Shown piece after piece: positions 8,315 through 16,480 of a stretch of DNA of 51,377 nucleotides (the first letter of the stretch is position 1; every line of letters starts with the position of its first letter). The notes beneath the pieces were generated by a model. The model did no database searches and was not told the origin of the DNA. It worked only from the letters and a program-made list of their open reading frames with translations. This DNA comes from Anaerolineae bacterium (lineage in GTDB: Bacteria > Chloroflexota > Anaerolineae > 4572-78 > J111): NCBI GenBank assembly GCA_016926805.1, contig JAFGNV010000125.1, positions 1-51,377 of the forward strand, written 5' to 3'. A program made the position numbers and the translations under genes.

Positions 8315-8618
8315 ATGGATGAAGAAACTCTATTTCCCAACTATCTGAGTCGTTATTATGAAAACGCTAAAGGCCCTTTTCTGAATTTGTCTGACTTTGT
8401 ACCTGCTGAAGCCGAAGAACTTATGAAGAAATTCCGTCAAAGGGGTGACGTGTTTGCCAGCAAACGGACCGACGATTACCTTAAAATTCGTCGGGGTTTA
8501 ATGGAATGCTGATGGCCGGGATGGCCCCGACCGTTATATCGAAGCCCAGGTTTGGGACGACGAACCGATTAAAAGTTTTTTACCGATAAAGAATATTGGT
8601 CAAAACAGGAGGAAATAA
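8315..8618 (+). pseudogene. Decayed small gene with internal deletion and frameshift
   Basis: The first frame gives 65 residues (MDEETLFPNYLSRYYENAKG...) ending at a TGA at 8510-8512. A second frame starting at 8508 continues at once with ADGRDGPDRYIEAQVWDDEP and ends at TAA 8616-8618. The second part reads like the C-terminal end of a normal protein with no start of its own. The simplest explanation is one gene whose middle was deleted, leaving the ends out of frame. I do not know its function. It lies 10 bases after purL, and its end overlaps the next start as TAATG. Confidence 0.6.
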
Positions 8619-9079
8619 TGATTCAAGCCGGTCTAATTGTTGGGGTAATAACCGTGGTGTTTATACTGGGTTTCACCCTCATCAGCCCATTCTGTACGCC
8701 GTGTGTCGCCATTTTTATGGGATTGGGGGCCGGCTTTCTGGCCGGAGTGTTCGACAAACCGCTCGACAATAGCGGTTCGGCCAAATCAGGCGCGGCAGCC
8801 GGAGCCATCGGCGGGGTTGGGGCCATCATCGGCCAGATGATCGGCACGGCCGTCAATGGCTTAATGGTAGGGTCGGAGGGTGCCGCCGATATCGTCCAGC
8901 AATTGGGTTTGCCTGTCGATAGCGCCGCCGGCTTTGACATGGGTTATTGGGGCGGTCTTATCGGCAGTGCGTGCTGTTTTGGGTTGCTGGCCATCGCTTT
9001 GATGGCTGGCACAGGGGCATTGGGTGGATTATTGTGGTGGGCAACTGTCGGCAAAAAGTCGACGCCTGCGGGAGCATAA
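8618..9079 (+). CDS. Small glycine-rich membrane protein of unknown function
   Basis: The protein of 153 residues begins after a clear AGGAGG site (8607-8612). Hydrophobic segments lie at about residues 4-22, 27-45, 62-85 and 108-140, separated by short polar turns, with Cys pairs in PFCTPCVA and GSACCFG. Glycine and alanine dominate, as in small integral membrane proteins. I recognise no family. It lies inside the purine block but nothing in it points to purine metabolism. Confidence 0.7.
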   Translation: MIQAGLIVGVITVVFILGFTLISPFCTPCVAIFMGLGAGFLAGVFDKPLDNSGSAKSGAAAGAIGGVGAIIGQMIGTAVNGLMVGSEGAADIVQQLGLPVDSAAGFDMGYWGGLIGSACCFGLLAIALMAGTGALGGLLWWATVGKKSTPAGA

Positions 9080-9080
9080 G

Positions 9081-9252
9081 CCTATACCCACCGACGATAT
9101 CCTCATTTTTGGCGGGTCAGGCGGTCCCAAACTCGCCAGAAAAATTTGCGATTAATCTAAATGTGACTCCTGGCCAGGGTGAGGTGATCCGCTTTTCGGA
9201 AGGTAATCTATTTGTCCGCATCCAGGAAAATGTGCGGGAATGTCGAGTCTAT
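9081..9252 (+). pseudogene. prs: Truncated and frameshifted ribose-phosphate pyrophosphokinase fragment
   Basis: From 9081 one frame reads PTDDILIFGGSGGPKLARKICD and stops at 9153. The next frame goes on from 9154 with LNVTPGQGEVIRFSEGN, then LFVRIQENVRECRVY. Joined, they match the N-terminal region of PRPP synthetase, which has the same order of a GG/GN-x-PEL turn, an ICDYLG-like helix and GEVIRFSEGN-FVRI-ENVR. One extra A near 9153-9155 explains the frameshift. The homology ends near 9252 and the rest of the enzyme is absent. No start codon is visible; an ATA at 9084 may be a mutated one. Confidence 0.7.
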
Positions 9253-9309
9253 CCTCGTGAAGCATTAGCGTATTGTTCTTCTAAATAGATTACGATAAAG
9301 GTAATTGAT

Positions 9310-10338
9310 ATGCTAACACATCAGGATTTAGTTAATGCCATTCCTCATGTTATTCAAACAGTTGACCTGCCCGGCTTTGGCCCCAAACAGTCGGGCAAAG
9401 TCCGCGATAGTTATGCCCACAACGGAAAACGAATCCTCATCACCACCGACCGGGTGTCGGCCTTTGACCGCGTGTTGGGTTCTATTCCGTTTAAGGGACA
9501 GGTTCTCAATCAACTAAGCGCCTGGTGGTTTGAGCAAACCCGAGACATCGTCGATAACCACGTCATCGAGGTCCCTGATCCTAATGTCACCATCGCCAAA
9601 AACGCCGAGCCGCTGCCGGTAGAAGTGGTGGTGCGGGGCTACATCACCGGCGTAACCAAAACCTCTCTGTGGACGCTGTATGCGCAGGGTGACCGCTGGC
9701 CCTACGGGATTTTTTTGCCCGATGGCCTGCAAAAAAACGACGAATTGCCCCAACCCATCATCACCCCGACCACCAAGGCCGAGTATGGCGGTCACGATGA
9801 GCGCCTCACCCGTGACGAAATCATTGGCCAAAAATTGGTGCCGCCGCCGCTGTGGGAAAAGGTCGAAGAAGTTGCCCTGGCCCTGTTTGACCGGGGCCAG
9901 CAAATCGCCTGCCAGGCCGGTTTGATTTTGGTAGACACAAAATATGAATTTGGGCTGGTTGAGGGACGGCTGACCTTGATTGACGAATTCCACACCCCGG
10001 ACTCCAGCCGCTTCTGGACGCTGGACTCCTACCAACCAGGCCAGGAACCGGAACAGTTTGATAAAGAAGTGTTACGGCAGTGGTTTGTTAACCAGGGCTA
10101 TTGCGGCGAAGGCGAAATTCCAATGATGCCCGATGATTTCATCGCCCGTGTGGCCGAGTTGTATATCAGCGCTTTTGAGCGGCTCACCGGCCAGGAATTT
10201 ATCCCCGGCAAACAACCTGCAGTAAAACGGATTGCCCGCAACTTAGCTCCGTATAAAATTAACCCAAAGTCACAGGGGGGCAAAGACGCAAAGAAAATGA
10301 AAAAGGGAAAGAAAAAAAGTCGACGAAAAATGAAGTGA
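9310..10338 (+). CDS. purC: Phosphoribosylaminoimidazole-succinocarboxamide synthase (SAICAR synthetase)
   Basis: Joins CAIR and aspartate using ATP to make SAICAR, in the cytoplasm. The protein shows SGKVRDSYAHNGKRILITTDRVSAFD near the N-terminus, VEVVVRGYITG in the middle and LVDTKYEFG, the family signatures, and is of the longer type (about 300 residues in eukaryotes and many bacteria). It has 342 residues because of an extra Lys-rich tail (from about residue 318, KSQGGKDAKKMKKGKKK). The tail DNA (10270-10338) resembles an intergenic repeat (GGCAAAGACGCAAAG), so the original stop was probably lost by a repeat insertion. It lies in the purine block between the prs remnant and purF. Confidence 0.95.
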   Translation: MLTHQDLVNAIPHVIQTVDLPGFGPKQSGKVRDSYAHNGKRILITTDRVSAFDRVLGSIPFKGQVLNQLSAWWFEQTRDIVDNHVIEVPDPNVTIAKNAEPLPVEVVVRGYITGVTKTSLWTLYAQGDRWPYGIFLPDGLQKNDELPQPIITPTTKAEYGGHDERLTRDEIIGQKLVPPPLWEKVEEVALALFDRGQQIACQAGLILVDTKYEFGLVEGRLTLIDEFHTPDSSRFWTLDSYQPGQEPEQFDKEVLRQWFVNQGYCGEGEIPMMPDDFIARVAELYISAFERLTGQEFIPGKQPAVKRIARNLAPYKINPKSQGGKDAKKMKKGKKKSRRKMK

Positions 10339-10513
10339 GTTACTCAATTTGAAGTTGCCTTGTTGTGAATTTTGGGAAAGGATACGTCAAAAACGGCATC
10401 CATCGTGTGGTGAATGGATTATGAAAAAACAAAACAACGCAGAATCCCACGCCCAGAATCTTTGCGCCTTGCGTCCTGGCGTTTTGTTCTGATTTGAAAG
10501 GAAAGCGTGTGTT

Positions 10514-12007
10514 ATGAGCGGACCTTGGCTTCAAGAAGGCCCTCACGAAGAATGTGGCGTGTTTGGCATCTACGCCCCCCAACGGGATGTGGCCCGGTTG
10601 ACCTTTTTTGGCCTCTACGCCCTGCAACACCGGGGACAGGAAAGCGCGGGCATTGCCACATCGGATGGGCGGGCCGCCTACAGCCACAAAGGGATGGGCC
10701 TGGTGGCCCAGGTTTTCAACGAGGACAACCTGCGCCCCCTGCAGGGTCATCTGGCCATTGGTCACAATCGCTACTCTACCACCGGCATTTCCCACTTGCG
10801 CAACGTTCAGCCCTATCTCATCGAAACCATTCACGGCCCTTTGGGTCTGGCCCATAACGGCAATCTGACCAATGCCCTGCAACTGCGCCAGTCGCTCCTG
10901 GAACGTGGCGTGGGTCTTTCCTCAACCACCGACAGCGAAGTTATTACCCAAATTTTGGCCGCACCGGCTGAAGTCTGGACAAATGGCAACAACAAAAACT
11001 CCACCAAAACCGAAACGGATCACTGGATTAACCGTCTGCAGGCCTTGATGTTGGTGGCCGAAGGGGCTTACTCGCTGGTTATTTTAACCCGTAACGCGGT
11101 ATATGCCACGCGCGACCCCTTGGGCCTGCGTCCGCTCTGCCTGGGCCAATTGTCAAACGGCGGTTATGTGGTCGCCTCCGAGTCCTGCGCCCTGCTCACC
11201 ATCGGCGCCAAATATCTCCGTGAAGTCAAGCCGGGCGAGATTCTACGCCTCAACGAACAGGGTGTCACCACGTTTGTGGGCCGCGTGTCGACCCGGCGGG
11301 CTTTGTGCATTTTTGAATACGTCTACTTTGCCCGCCCCGACTCGATTCTGGAGGAACAGGTCATTCACACCGTTCGCCAACAGATGGGCGGCCAACTGGC
11401 CCGCGAAGCCCCTGCTGAGGCCGACATTGTCGTCGGCGTGCCCGACTCGGCTACCCCGGCGGCTATCGGCTATAGTCTGGAGTCCGGCCTGCCCTACACC
11501 GAGGGCCTCACCAAAAATCGTTACATTGGCCGTACCTTTATTGAACCGGATGACGCCTTGCGCCAACTGGGAGTTCACCTAAAATATAATCCGCTTACCA
11601 GTAACTTAAAGGGCAAGCGGGTGGTGTTGGTTGATGACTCGATTGTGCGGGGAAACACCGCCGGGCCAATGGTTCAGTTGATGCGCGAGGGAGGAGCCCT
11701 TGAAGTTCACGTGCGAGTTTCTTCGCCGCCGGTGCGCCACCCATGCTTTATGGGCGTCGATATGGCCACCTACAAACAACTCATCGCCCACAATCTCAAT
11801 ATCGAAGGTATCCGCCAGCAGATTGGCGCCGATACGCTCGCCTATTTGAGTTTAAAAGGAATGACCACTGCCATTCGGGAAGCCTTGGCCGTTGCCGAAA
11901 CCGGTCACTGCGATGCCTGTTTCTCCGGCAATTATCCCATTTCTATTCCCGTGTGGTTATTTGACGAAAACCGCGAAAAACCCATCTTTGAAGAAATGTG
12001 GGGCTGA
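10514..12007 (+). CDS. purF: Amidophosphoribosyltransferase
   Basis: First committed step of purine synthesis: PRPP plus glutamine to 5-phosphoribosylamine. The protein has 497 residues. The N-terminal glutaminase nucleophile is Cys14 in EECGVFGIYA, which implies removal of a 13-residue propeptide. The PRPP loop is VVLVDDSIVRGNTAGP. Cysteines in LCIFEYVYF, HPCFMGVD and CDACFSGNYP match the four iron-sulfur ligands of the Bacillus subtilis-type enzyme, so this is the 4Fe-4S class. The start has AAAGGAAAG about nine bases upstream. purE follows after 47 bases. Upstream, 10370-10500 holds repeat-like DNA. Confidence 0.97.
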   Translation: MSGPWLQEGPHEECGVFGIYAPQRDVARLTFFGLYALQHRGQESAGIATSDGRAAYSHKGMGLVAQVFNEDNLRPLQGHLAIGHNRYSTTGISHLRNVQPYLIETIHGPLGLAHNGNLTNALQLRQSLLERGVGLSSTTDSEVITQILAAPAEVWTNGNNKNSTKTETDHWINRLQALMLVAEGAYSLVILTRNAVYATRDPLGLRPLCLGQLSNGGYVVASESCALLTIGAKYLREVKPGEILRLNEQGVTTFVGRVSTRRALCIFEYVYFARPDSILEEQVIHTVRQQMGGQLAREAPAEADIVVGVPDSATPAAIGYSLESGLPYTEGLTKNRYIGRTFIEPDDALRQLGVHLKYNPLTSNLKGKRVVLVDDSIVRGNTAGPMVQLMREGGALEVHVRVSSPPVRHPCFMGVDMATYKQLIAHNLNIEGIRQQIGADTLAYLSLKGMTTAIREALAVAETGHCDACFSGNYPISIPVWLFDENREKPIFEEMWG

Positions 12008-12054
12008 TTAATGGTGAATAGTGAATGATTAACTGATGATGAGGGCAGAAACAA

Positions 12055-12540
12055 ATGACCCATAAAAAGCCTCTGGTTGGTATTGTAATGGGCAGCGCCT
12101 CAGATTTGGAGGTTATGAGAGGCGCGGCAGAAATTCTGGATTCGCTGGGTATTGCCAACGAGATGAAGGTTGCTTCGGCGCACCGCACCCCGGAATTGGT
12201 GCACGAGTACGTTACCACGGCCCCGCAACGAGGCATTGAAGTGCTGATTGGGGGAGCGGGAGGGGCTGCCCATCTGCCGGGGGTGATGGCCAGCCTGACC
12301 ACCTTGCCGGTGATTGGGGTGCCGGTGCAATCTAAAGCCTTGCAAGGGCTGGACTCGCTGCTGTCGATGGTACAGATGCCCAGCGGCATCCCCGTAGCCA
12401 CGGTGGGTATTGACGGGGCTAAAAATGCCGGCCTTTTAGCCGCCCGCATATTGGCCATCAAATATCCAGAACTGGAAAAAAGGCTCAGAGAATACGCCGA
12501 GGTGATGGCCGATAATATCAGAGCAATCCAATTGGGCTAG
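12055..12540 (+). CDS. purE: N5-carboxyaminoimidazole ribonucleotide mutase
   Basis: Moves the carboxylate of N5-CAIR to give CAIR. The 161 residues contain GSASDLEVM at the nucleotide site, ASAHRTPE with the catalytic His, and [11 protein letters not shown], the signature of the small octameric enzyme. Bacterial class I PurE works with PurK; no purK gene is in the window, so either it lies elsewhere or the protein acts without it. It lies between purF and purD on the same strand. Confidence 0.96.
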   Translation: MTHKKPLVGIVMGSASDLEVMRGAAEILDSLGIANEMKVASAHRTPELVHEYVTTAPQRGIEVLIGGAGGAAHLPGVMASLTTLPVIGVPVQSKALQGLDSLLSMVQMPSGIPVATVGIDGAKNAGLLAARILAIKYPELEKRLREYAEVMADNIRAIQLG

Positions 12541-12677
12541 ATTTAGAACCTATCCAGCAAATTGGAGCGCAGACTTCAGCCTGCCGCTTACTCTGGTAAC
12601 AAAATAAATTTCACATCTCATTGAGTTCTGGAGAGGCATTTTGTTTATCTCAGGTGAGGGAAGGGAGATATTTTGTT

Positions 12678-13991
12678 ATGACCCAAAAAGCTGCGATGGT
12701 GGTTGGCTCCGGGGGACGAGAACACGCTCTGGCCTGGGCGTTGGCCCGGTCGCCTCAGGTGAAACAGGTTTATGTGGTTCCGGGAAACGCGGGCACAGAA
12801 TGGCCCGCCAACCCAAAGGCAAGCGGGTTGCAACCCCGCGCTGCCGCCAAAAACGTCGCCATTACCACCGCTGATTTGCCCGCTCTGGTGGCTTTGGCCC
12901 GGCGCGAAGAAATCGATCTGACCGTGGTAGGGCCGGAAGCGCCGCTGGCGGCGGGGATTGTAGACATGTTCCAGGCAGCCGGACTGACCGTATTTGGCCC
13001 GACATGCGAGTCGGTGCAATTGGAAGCCTCTAAAGCTTTTGCCAAGGATTTTATGCGTCAATACCACATCCCCACCGGCGATTACGCCGTTTTTGATGAT
13101 TACCGGGCTGCCAGCAACTACTTGGACCAGGTAGAATACCAGGTTGTGATCAAGGCAGATGGCCTGGCCGCGGGTAAGGGCGTGCTTATGTGTGACAACG
13201 TGGCCGAGGCCCAGGCCGCCCTGCGCAAAGTGATGGTGGAACGGGCTTTTGGTAAATCCGGCCAAAAAGTCGTTATTGAGGAACGGCTGAACGGGCCAGA
13301 AATTTCCATCCTGGCCTGGAGCGACGGCTATACAGTCGTGCCCATCATTCCTGCCCGCGATCACAAACGAGTGTTTGATAACGACCAGGGACCCAACACC
13401 GGCGGTATGGGCGCCTACGCCCCCGCTCCAGACATCAGCCCGGAATTCATTGAAAGCGTGCGGCAGACGATTTTGCAGCCAACCCTTGACGGCATGGCGG
13501 AACGCGGCTGTCCCTACATGGGGGTGCTATATGCCGGTTTGATGATAACGGAAGATGGTCCCAAAGTGCTAGAATTCAACTGCCGTTACGGCGACCCCGA
13601 AACGCAGGCCGTGCTGCCTTTATTAGAGACAGACTTATTTGAAATCTCGCAGGCCTGTGTCGAGACCCGTTTGGACCAGATAGAGGTAAAATGGCGTCCC
13701 GGCGCGTGCGCCACGCTGGTGATGGCCTCGCCAGGGTATCCGGATAGTTATCCCCAGGGGCTGCCGGTTAGCGGACTGGATAAAGCTGCTACCCTTGAAG
13801 AGACGGTTGTTTTCCACGCGGGCACGGCTCGAACCAAAGCCGGGGTTGTGACCGCCGGCGGACGGGTTCTGGCGGTCAGCGCAGTGGGTGATGATTTAGC
13901 GACGGCCCTGAATCGGGCTTATGCCGGAGTCGCCCGGATTGACTTTGAGGGCGCGCACTTCCGGCGAGATATTGGCCTCACCTATCGGTGA
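12678..13991 (+). CDS. purD: Phosphoribosylamine-glycine ligase (GAR synthetase)
   Basis: ATP-grasp enzyme making glycinamide ribonucleotide from phosphoribosylamine and glycine, the second purine step. The 437-residue protein starts MTQKAAMVVGSGGREHALAW; the ATG at 12678 follows an AAGGGAG site, whereas the open frame extends upstream to 12621 without support. ATP-grasp features include VIKADGLAAGKGV, GPEISILAW, the DHKRVFDNDQGPNTGGMGAY loop and VLEFNCRYGDPETQ. A short GGGTTGCAACCC palindrome (12825-12836) encodes an extra segment near residues 46-56 where family members are shorter. Confidence 0.96.
   Translation: MTQKAAMVVGSGGREHALAWALARSPQVKQVYVVPGNAGTEWPANPKASGLQPRAAAKNVAITTADLPALVALARREEIDLTVVGPEAPLAAGIVDMFQAAGLTVFGPTCESVQLEASKAFAKDFMRQYHIPTGDYAVFDDYRAASNYLDQVEYQVVIKADGLAAGKGVLMCDNVAEAQAALRKVMVERAFGKSGQKVVIEERLNGPEISILAWSDGYTVVPIIPARDHKRVFDNDQGPNTGGMGAYAPAPDISPEFIESVRQTILQPTLDGMAERGCPYMGVLYAGLMITEDGPKVLEFNCRYGDPETQAVLPLLETDLFEISQACVETRLDQIEVKWRPGACATLVMASPGYPDSYPQGLPVSGLDKAATLEETVVFHAGTARTKAGVVTAGGRVLAVSAVGDDLATALNRAYAGVARIDFEGAHFRRDIGLTYR
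12818..12845. repeat. Palindrome inside purD
   Basis: A 12-bp perfect palindrome GGGTTGCAACCC at 12825-12836 is flanked by GGCA (12818-12821) and TGCC (12842-12845). In frame it encodes KASGLQPRAA in a variable loop after PGNAGTEW. It may be another in-frame repeat insertion. Confidence 0.4.
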
Positions 13992-14132
13992 AACGATGAA
14001 CCATGAGGCAATGAATAATGAGGCAACGAACAAGAAATTCGGGGGATATAAAGTAAATGGGGTAAAGTTGTGCTGCTGCACGATGCACGCTTTTGTACAC
14101 CAGACAGATCAGATTTCACAGAGGGTGAGCAG

Positions 14133-15152
14133 ATGAACAAGAGCGCCTACGCTCGAGCCGGGGTGGATATTGCGGCGGGGCAACAGGCCACCGAATTGAT
14201 GAAAGAGTCGGTGCGGACCACGTATGGACCAGAAGTGCTGGCCGGGTTGGGAGCCTTTGGCGGATTGTACGATGTCGGCAAATTGAAAACAATGCACGCG
14301 CCGGTACTGGTTGCCTCTACCGATGGGGTTGGCACCAAAACCAAAGTTGCCAGCCAGCTGGGGCAGTGGGGCACGGTTGGCCAGGACATTGTCAATCACT
14401 GTATCAACGATATTCTGGTGCAGGGCGCACGCCCTCTATTTTTTCTCGACTACGTTGCCTCCGCCCAATTGAATCCAGAAGAAATCGCCATGATTGTACA
14501 CGGCATAACAATAGCCTGCCGCGAAGCGGGCTGCGCTTTGTTGGGCGGCGAAACTGCCGAGATGCCCGGCGTTTATCAACCGGGTGAATTCGACCTGGTG
14601 GGCACGATTGTCGGCGTGGTTGAGCGAGACGAAATTATTGACAGCTCCAAAATTGAACCGGGCGATGTGATTTTGGGGCTGCCCTCAACCGGACTGCACA
14701 CCAACGGCTACTCCCTGGCCCGACAGGTTTTAAACGACTTTGACTGGAAAATGCCTCATCCCGGCTTAGGATGTTCCATCGGCGAAGCATTGTTGGCGGT
14801 GCATCGTTCTTATTTGCCGCCGGTTCAAAAACTAAGAGAGGCCAGGATAGACATTCGCGGCCTGGCCCACATCACCGGCGGCGGCATCATTGACAACCTG
14901 CCCCGGATCCTTCCTGCCAATCTCGGAGCCATCATCCAACGCGGCATCTGGCCGGAGTTACCCATTTTTGACTTGATCCAACGCCAAGGCAACATCCCGC
15001 CTGAGGAAATGTTCCACGTGTTCAACATGGGTCTGGGAATGTTGGTGGTTGTCTCGCCGGACCAAGTTTCCTCGGCCCAGACTATCCTCCCTGACGAAGT
15101 ATATGTGGTGGGGGAGATTGTCGGCGGGGGAACAGGGGTAGCCATCACCTGA
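14133..15152 (+). CDS. purM: Phosphoribosylformylglycinamidine cyclo-ligase (AIR synthetase)
   Basis: Closes the imidazole ring, converting FGAM to AIR with ATP. The 339-residue protein starts MNKSAYARAGVDI, the standard beginning, and the ATG at 14133 has GAGGGTGAG just upstream; the frame extends to 14070 but that part is repeat-like. Motifs include VASTDGVGTKTKVA, GQDIVNHCINDILVQGARPLFFLDY (split over two strands) and ALLGGETAEMPGVY. It is followed after 16 bases by a HAD phosphatase and then purN, so the three are probably co-transcribed. Confidence 0.97.
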   Translation: MNKSAYARAGVDIAAGQQATELMKESVRTTYGPEVLAGLGAFGGLYDVGKLKTMHAPVLVASTDGVGTKTKVASQLGQWGTVGQDIVNHCINDILVQGARPLFFLDYVASAQLNPEEIAMIVHGITIACREAGCALLGGETAEMPGVYQPGEFDLVGTIVGVVERDEIIDSSKIEPGDVILGLPSTGLHTNGYSLARQVLNDFDWKMPHPGLGCSIGEALLAVHRSYLPPVQKLREARIDIRGLAHITGGGIIDNLPRILPANLGAIIQRGIWPELPIFDLIQRQGNIPPEEMFHVFNMGLGMLVVVSPDQVSSAQTILPDEVYVVGEIVGGGTGVAIT

Positions 15153-15168
15153 ATCACAAGCTGTTAAG

Positions 15169-15831
15169 ATGAAACATCCGCCTGAAGCTATTGTCTTTGA
15201 TTTTGATTACACGCTGGCCGACTCCTCGAAGGGAGTTGTTGAATGTATTAACTTTGCTCTCAGTAGTCTGAGTCTGCCAACAGTCTCTGCCCAACAGGCA
15301 TGCCGGACGATTGGTTTATCTTTGCCTCACACCTTTGAAAGACTAACGGGCAAAGAGGAGACTACCCTGAGCGATGAATTTGGGCGTTTATTCAAGGTAC
15401 GGGCCGATAAAATTATGGTCAACTCGACGGTTCTATTGGCACCAGTTCCTCAAACCGTCAAGTTCCTCAAGCAACATGGGATCAAGTTAGGCATTGTTTC
15501 AACCAAATTTCGGCGCCGCATCGAAACAATACTCGCCCGCGAAGGTTTGTCAGGTTTCTTTGACGTTATTGTTGGGGGCGAGGATGTAATCAAACACAAA
15601 CCGGACCCGGAAGGTCTGAACCTAGCGTTGAATAGATTGCGCTGCTCGCCCGCGGACTCGCTCTATGTAGGAGATAGTCTCACCGATGCCGAAACAGCCA
15701 GCAGAGTAGGCATTCCTTTTGTGGCTGTTCTTTCTGGAACAACAGGAAAAGAGGAGTTTAGGGGGTACAATGTCACCAAGTTTCTGGAAAATCTGGGGGA
15801 TCTTACCAAGTGGGTGGATTTCAATCGATGA
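15169..15831 (+). CDS. HAD-family phosphatase, phosphoglycolate phosphatase-like
   Basis: Haloacid dehalogenase superfamily hydrolase of 220 residues with a helical cap. Motif I is DFDYTLADS (nucleophile and acid Asp near residues 11 and 13), motif II is the Ser/Thr in GIVSTK, motif III is the Lys in KHKPDP and motif IV is VGDSLTD. This order fits the Gph/PpaX-like group that dephosphorylates small phosphate esters or pyrophosphate. The exact substrate is not readable. Its place between purM and purN suggests a role in nucleotide or phosphoribosyl housekeeping, but this is inference. It lacks a strong ribosome binding site. Confidence 0.85.
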   Translation: MKHPPEAIVFDFDYTLADSSKGVVECINFALSSLSLPTVSAQQACRTIGLSLPHTFERLTGKEETTLSDEFGRLFKVRADKIMVNSTVLLAPVPQTVKFLKQHGIKLGIVSTKFRRRIETILAREGLSGFFDVIVGGEDVIKHKPDPEGLNLALNRLRCSPADSLYVGDSLTDAETASRVGIPFVAVLSGTTGKEEFRGYNVTKFLENLGDLTKWVDFNR

Positions 15832-15846
15832 AAGGACCTTGGACAA

Positions 15847-16452
15847 GTGAAGAAACTGGCTGTTTTCATCTCCGGTTCCGGCTCCAATTTGCAGGCCATT
15901 TTAGATGCAACGGCTGACGGTCAGCTGGAGGCAGACGTTGTGCTGGTGGTTTCTAATCGACAAAGTGCGTATGGCCTGACCCGCGCCGAAAAAGCAGGCG
16001 TTCCCACCCTTTATTTCCCCTTCAAACCTTACCGCGAGGCCGGGAAAAATCGAGCAACGTATGACGCCGATTTGGCCAAACAGGTCAGCCAATATCAGCC
16101 CGATTTGATTGTGCTGGCCGGTTGGATGCACATTTTCAGTCCTGCTTTTCTGAATCGTTTCCCTAACCGGGTCATCAACCTGCACCCGGCTTTGCCCGAC
16201 ACATTTGTGGGCGTAGGAGGAATTGAATGGGCGTTTGAGGCTTACCACAAAGGAGAGATCGAACACGGTGGCTGTATGGTACATTACGTTAGCCCCGAGG
16301 TAGACCGGGGACCGGTGATTGTTCAAACCATCGTGCCTATTCTGCCGGAGGACACTCTGAACACGTATGCCGAACGGGTGCATGCCACCGAGCATCGGAT
16401 CATCATTAAGGCCATTCAAAAGGTTTGGGTGACGTTGGGGGAATCGAGTTAA
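15847..16452 (+). CDS. purN: Phosphoribosylglycinamide formyltransferase (GAR transformylase)
   Basis: Transfers formyl from 10-formyl-tetrahydrofolate to GAR. The 201 residues carry KKLAVFISGSGSNLQAIL, the phosphoribosyl loop, INLHPALPDTFVG with the catalytic Asn/His, and YVSPEVDRGPVIVQ with the catalytic Asp. The start is a GTG at 15847, 16 bases after the HAD stop, with AAAGGA upstream. It is the last gene of the purine block. The next gene converges on it from the minus strand with only 28 bases between. Confidence 0.95.
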   Translation: MKKLAVFISGSGSNLQAILDATADGQLEADVVLVVSNRQSAYGLTRAEKAGVPTLYFPFKPYREAGKNRATYDADLAKQVSQYQPDLIVLAGWMHIFSPAFLNRFPNRVINLHPALPDTFVGVGGIEWAFEAYHKGEIEHGGCMVHYVSPEVDRGPVIVQTIVPILPEDTLNTYAERVHATEHRIIIKAIQKVWVTLGESS

Positions 16453-16480
16453 ACTGGCACCGGTGAAATAACCTCTGAGA

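Noticed and set aside
8947..9288. 113-codon frame overlapping the small membrane protein gene
   Set aside because: Its first half is a shadow of the membrane protein gene; the second half is explained as the frameshifted prs remnant.
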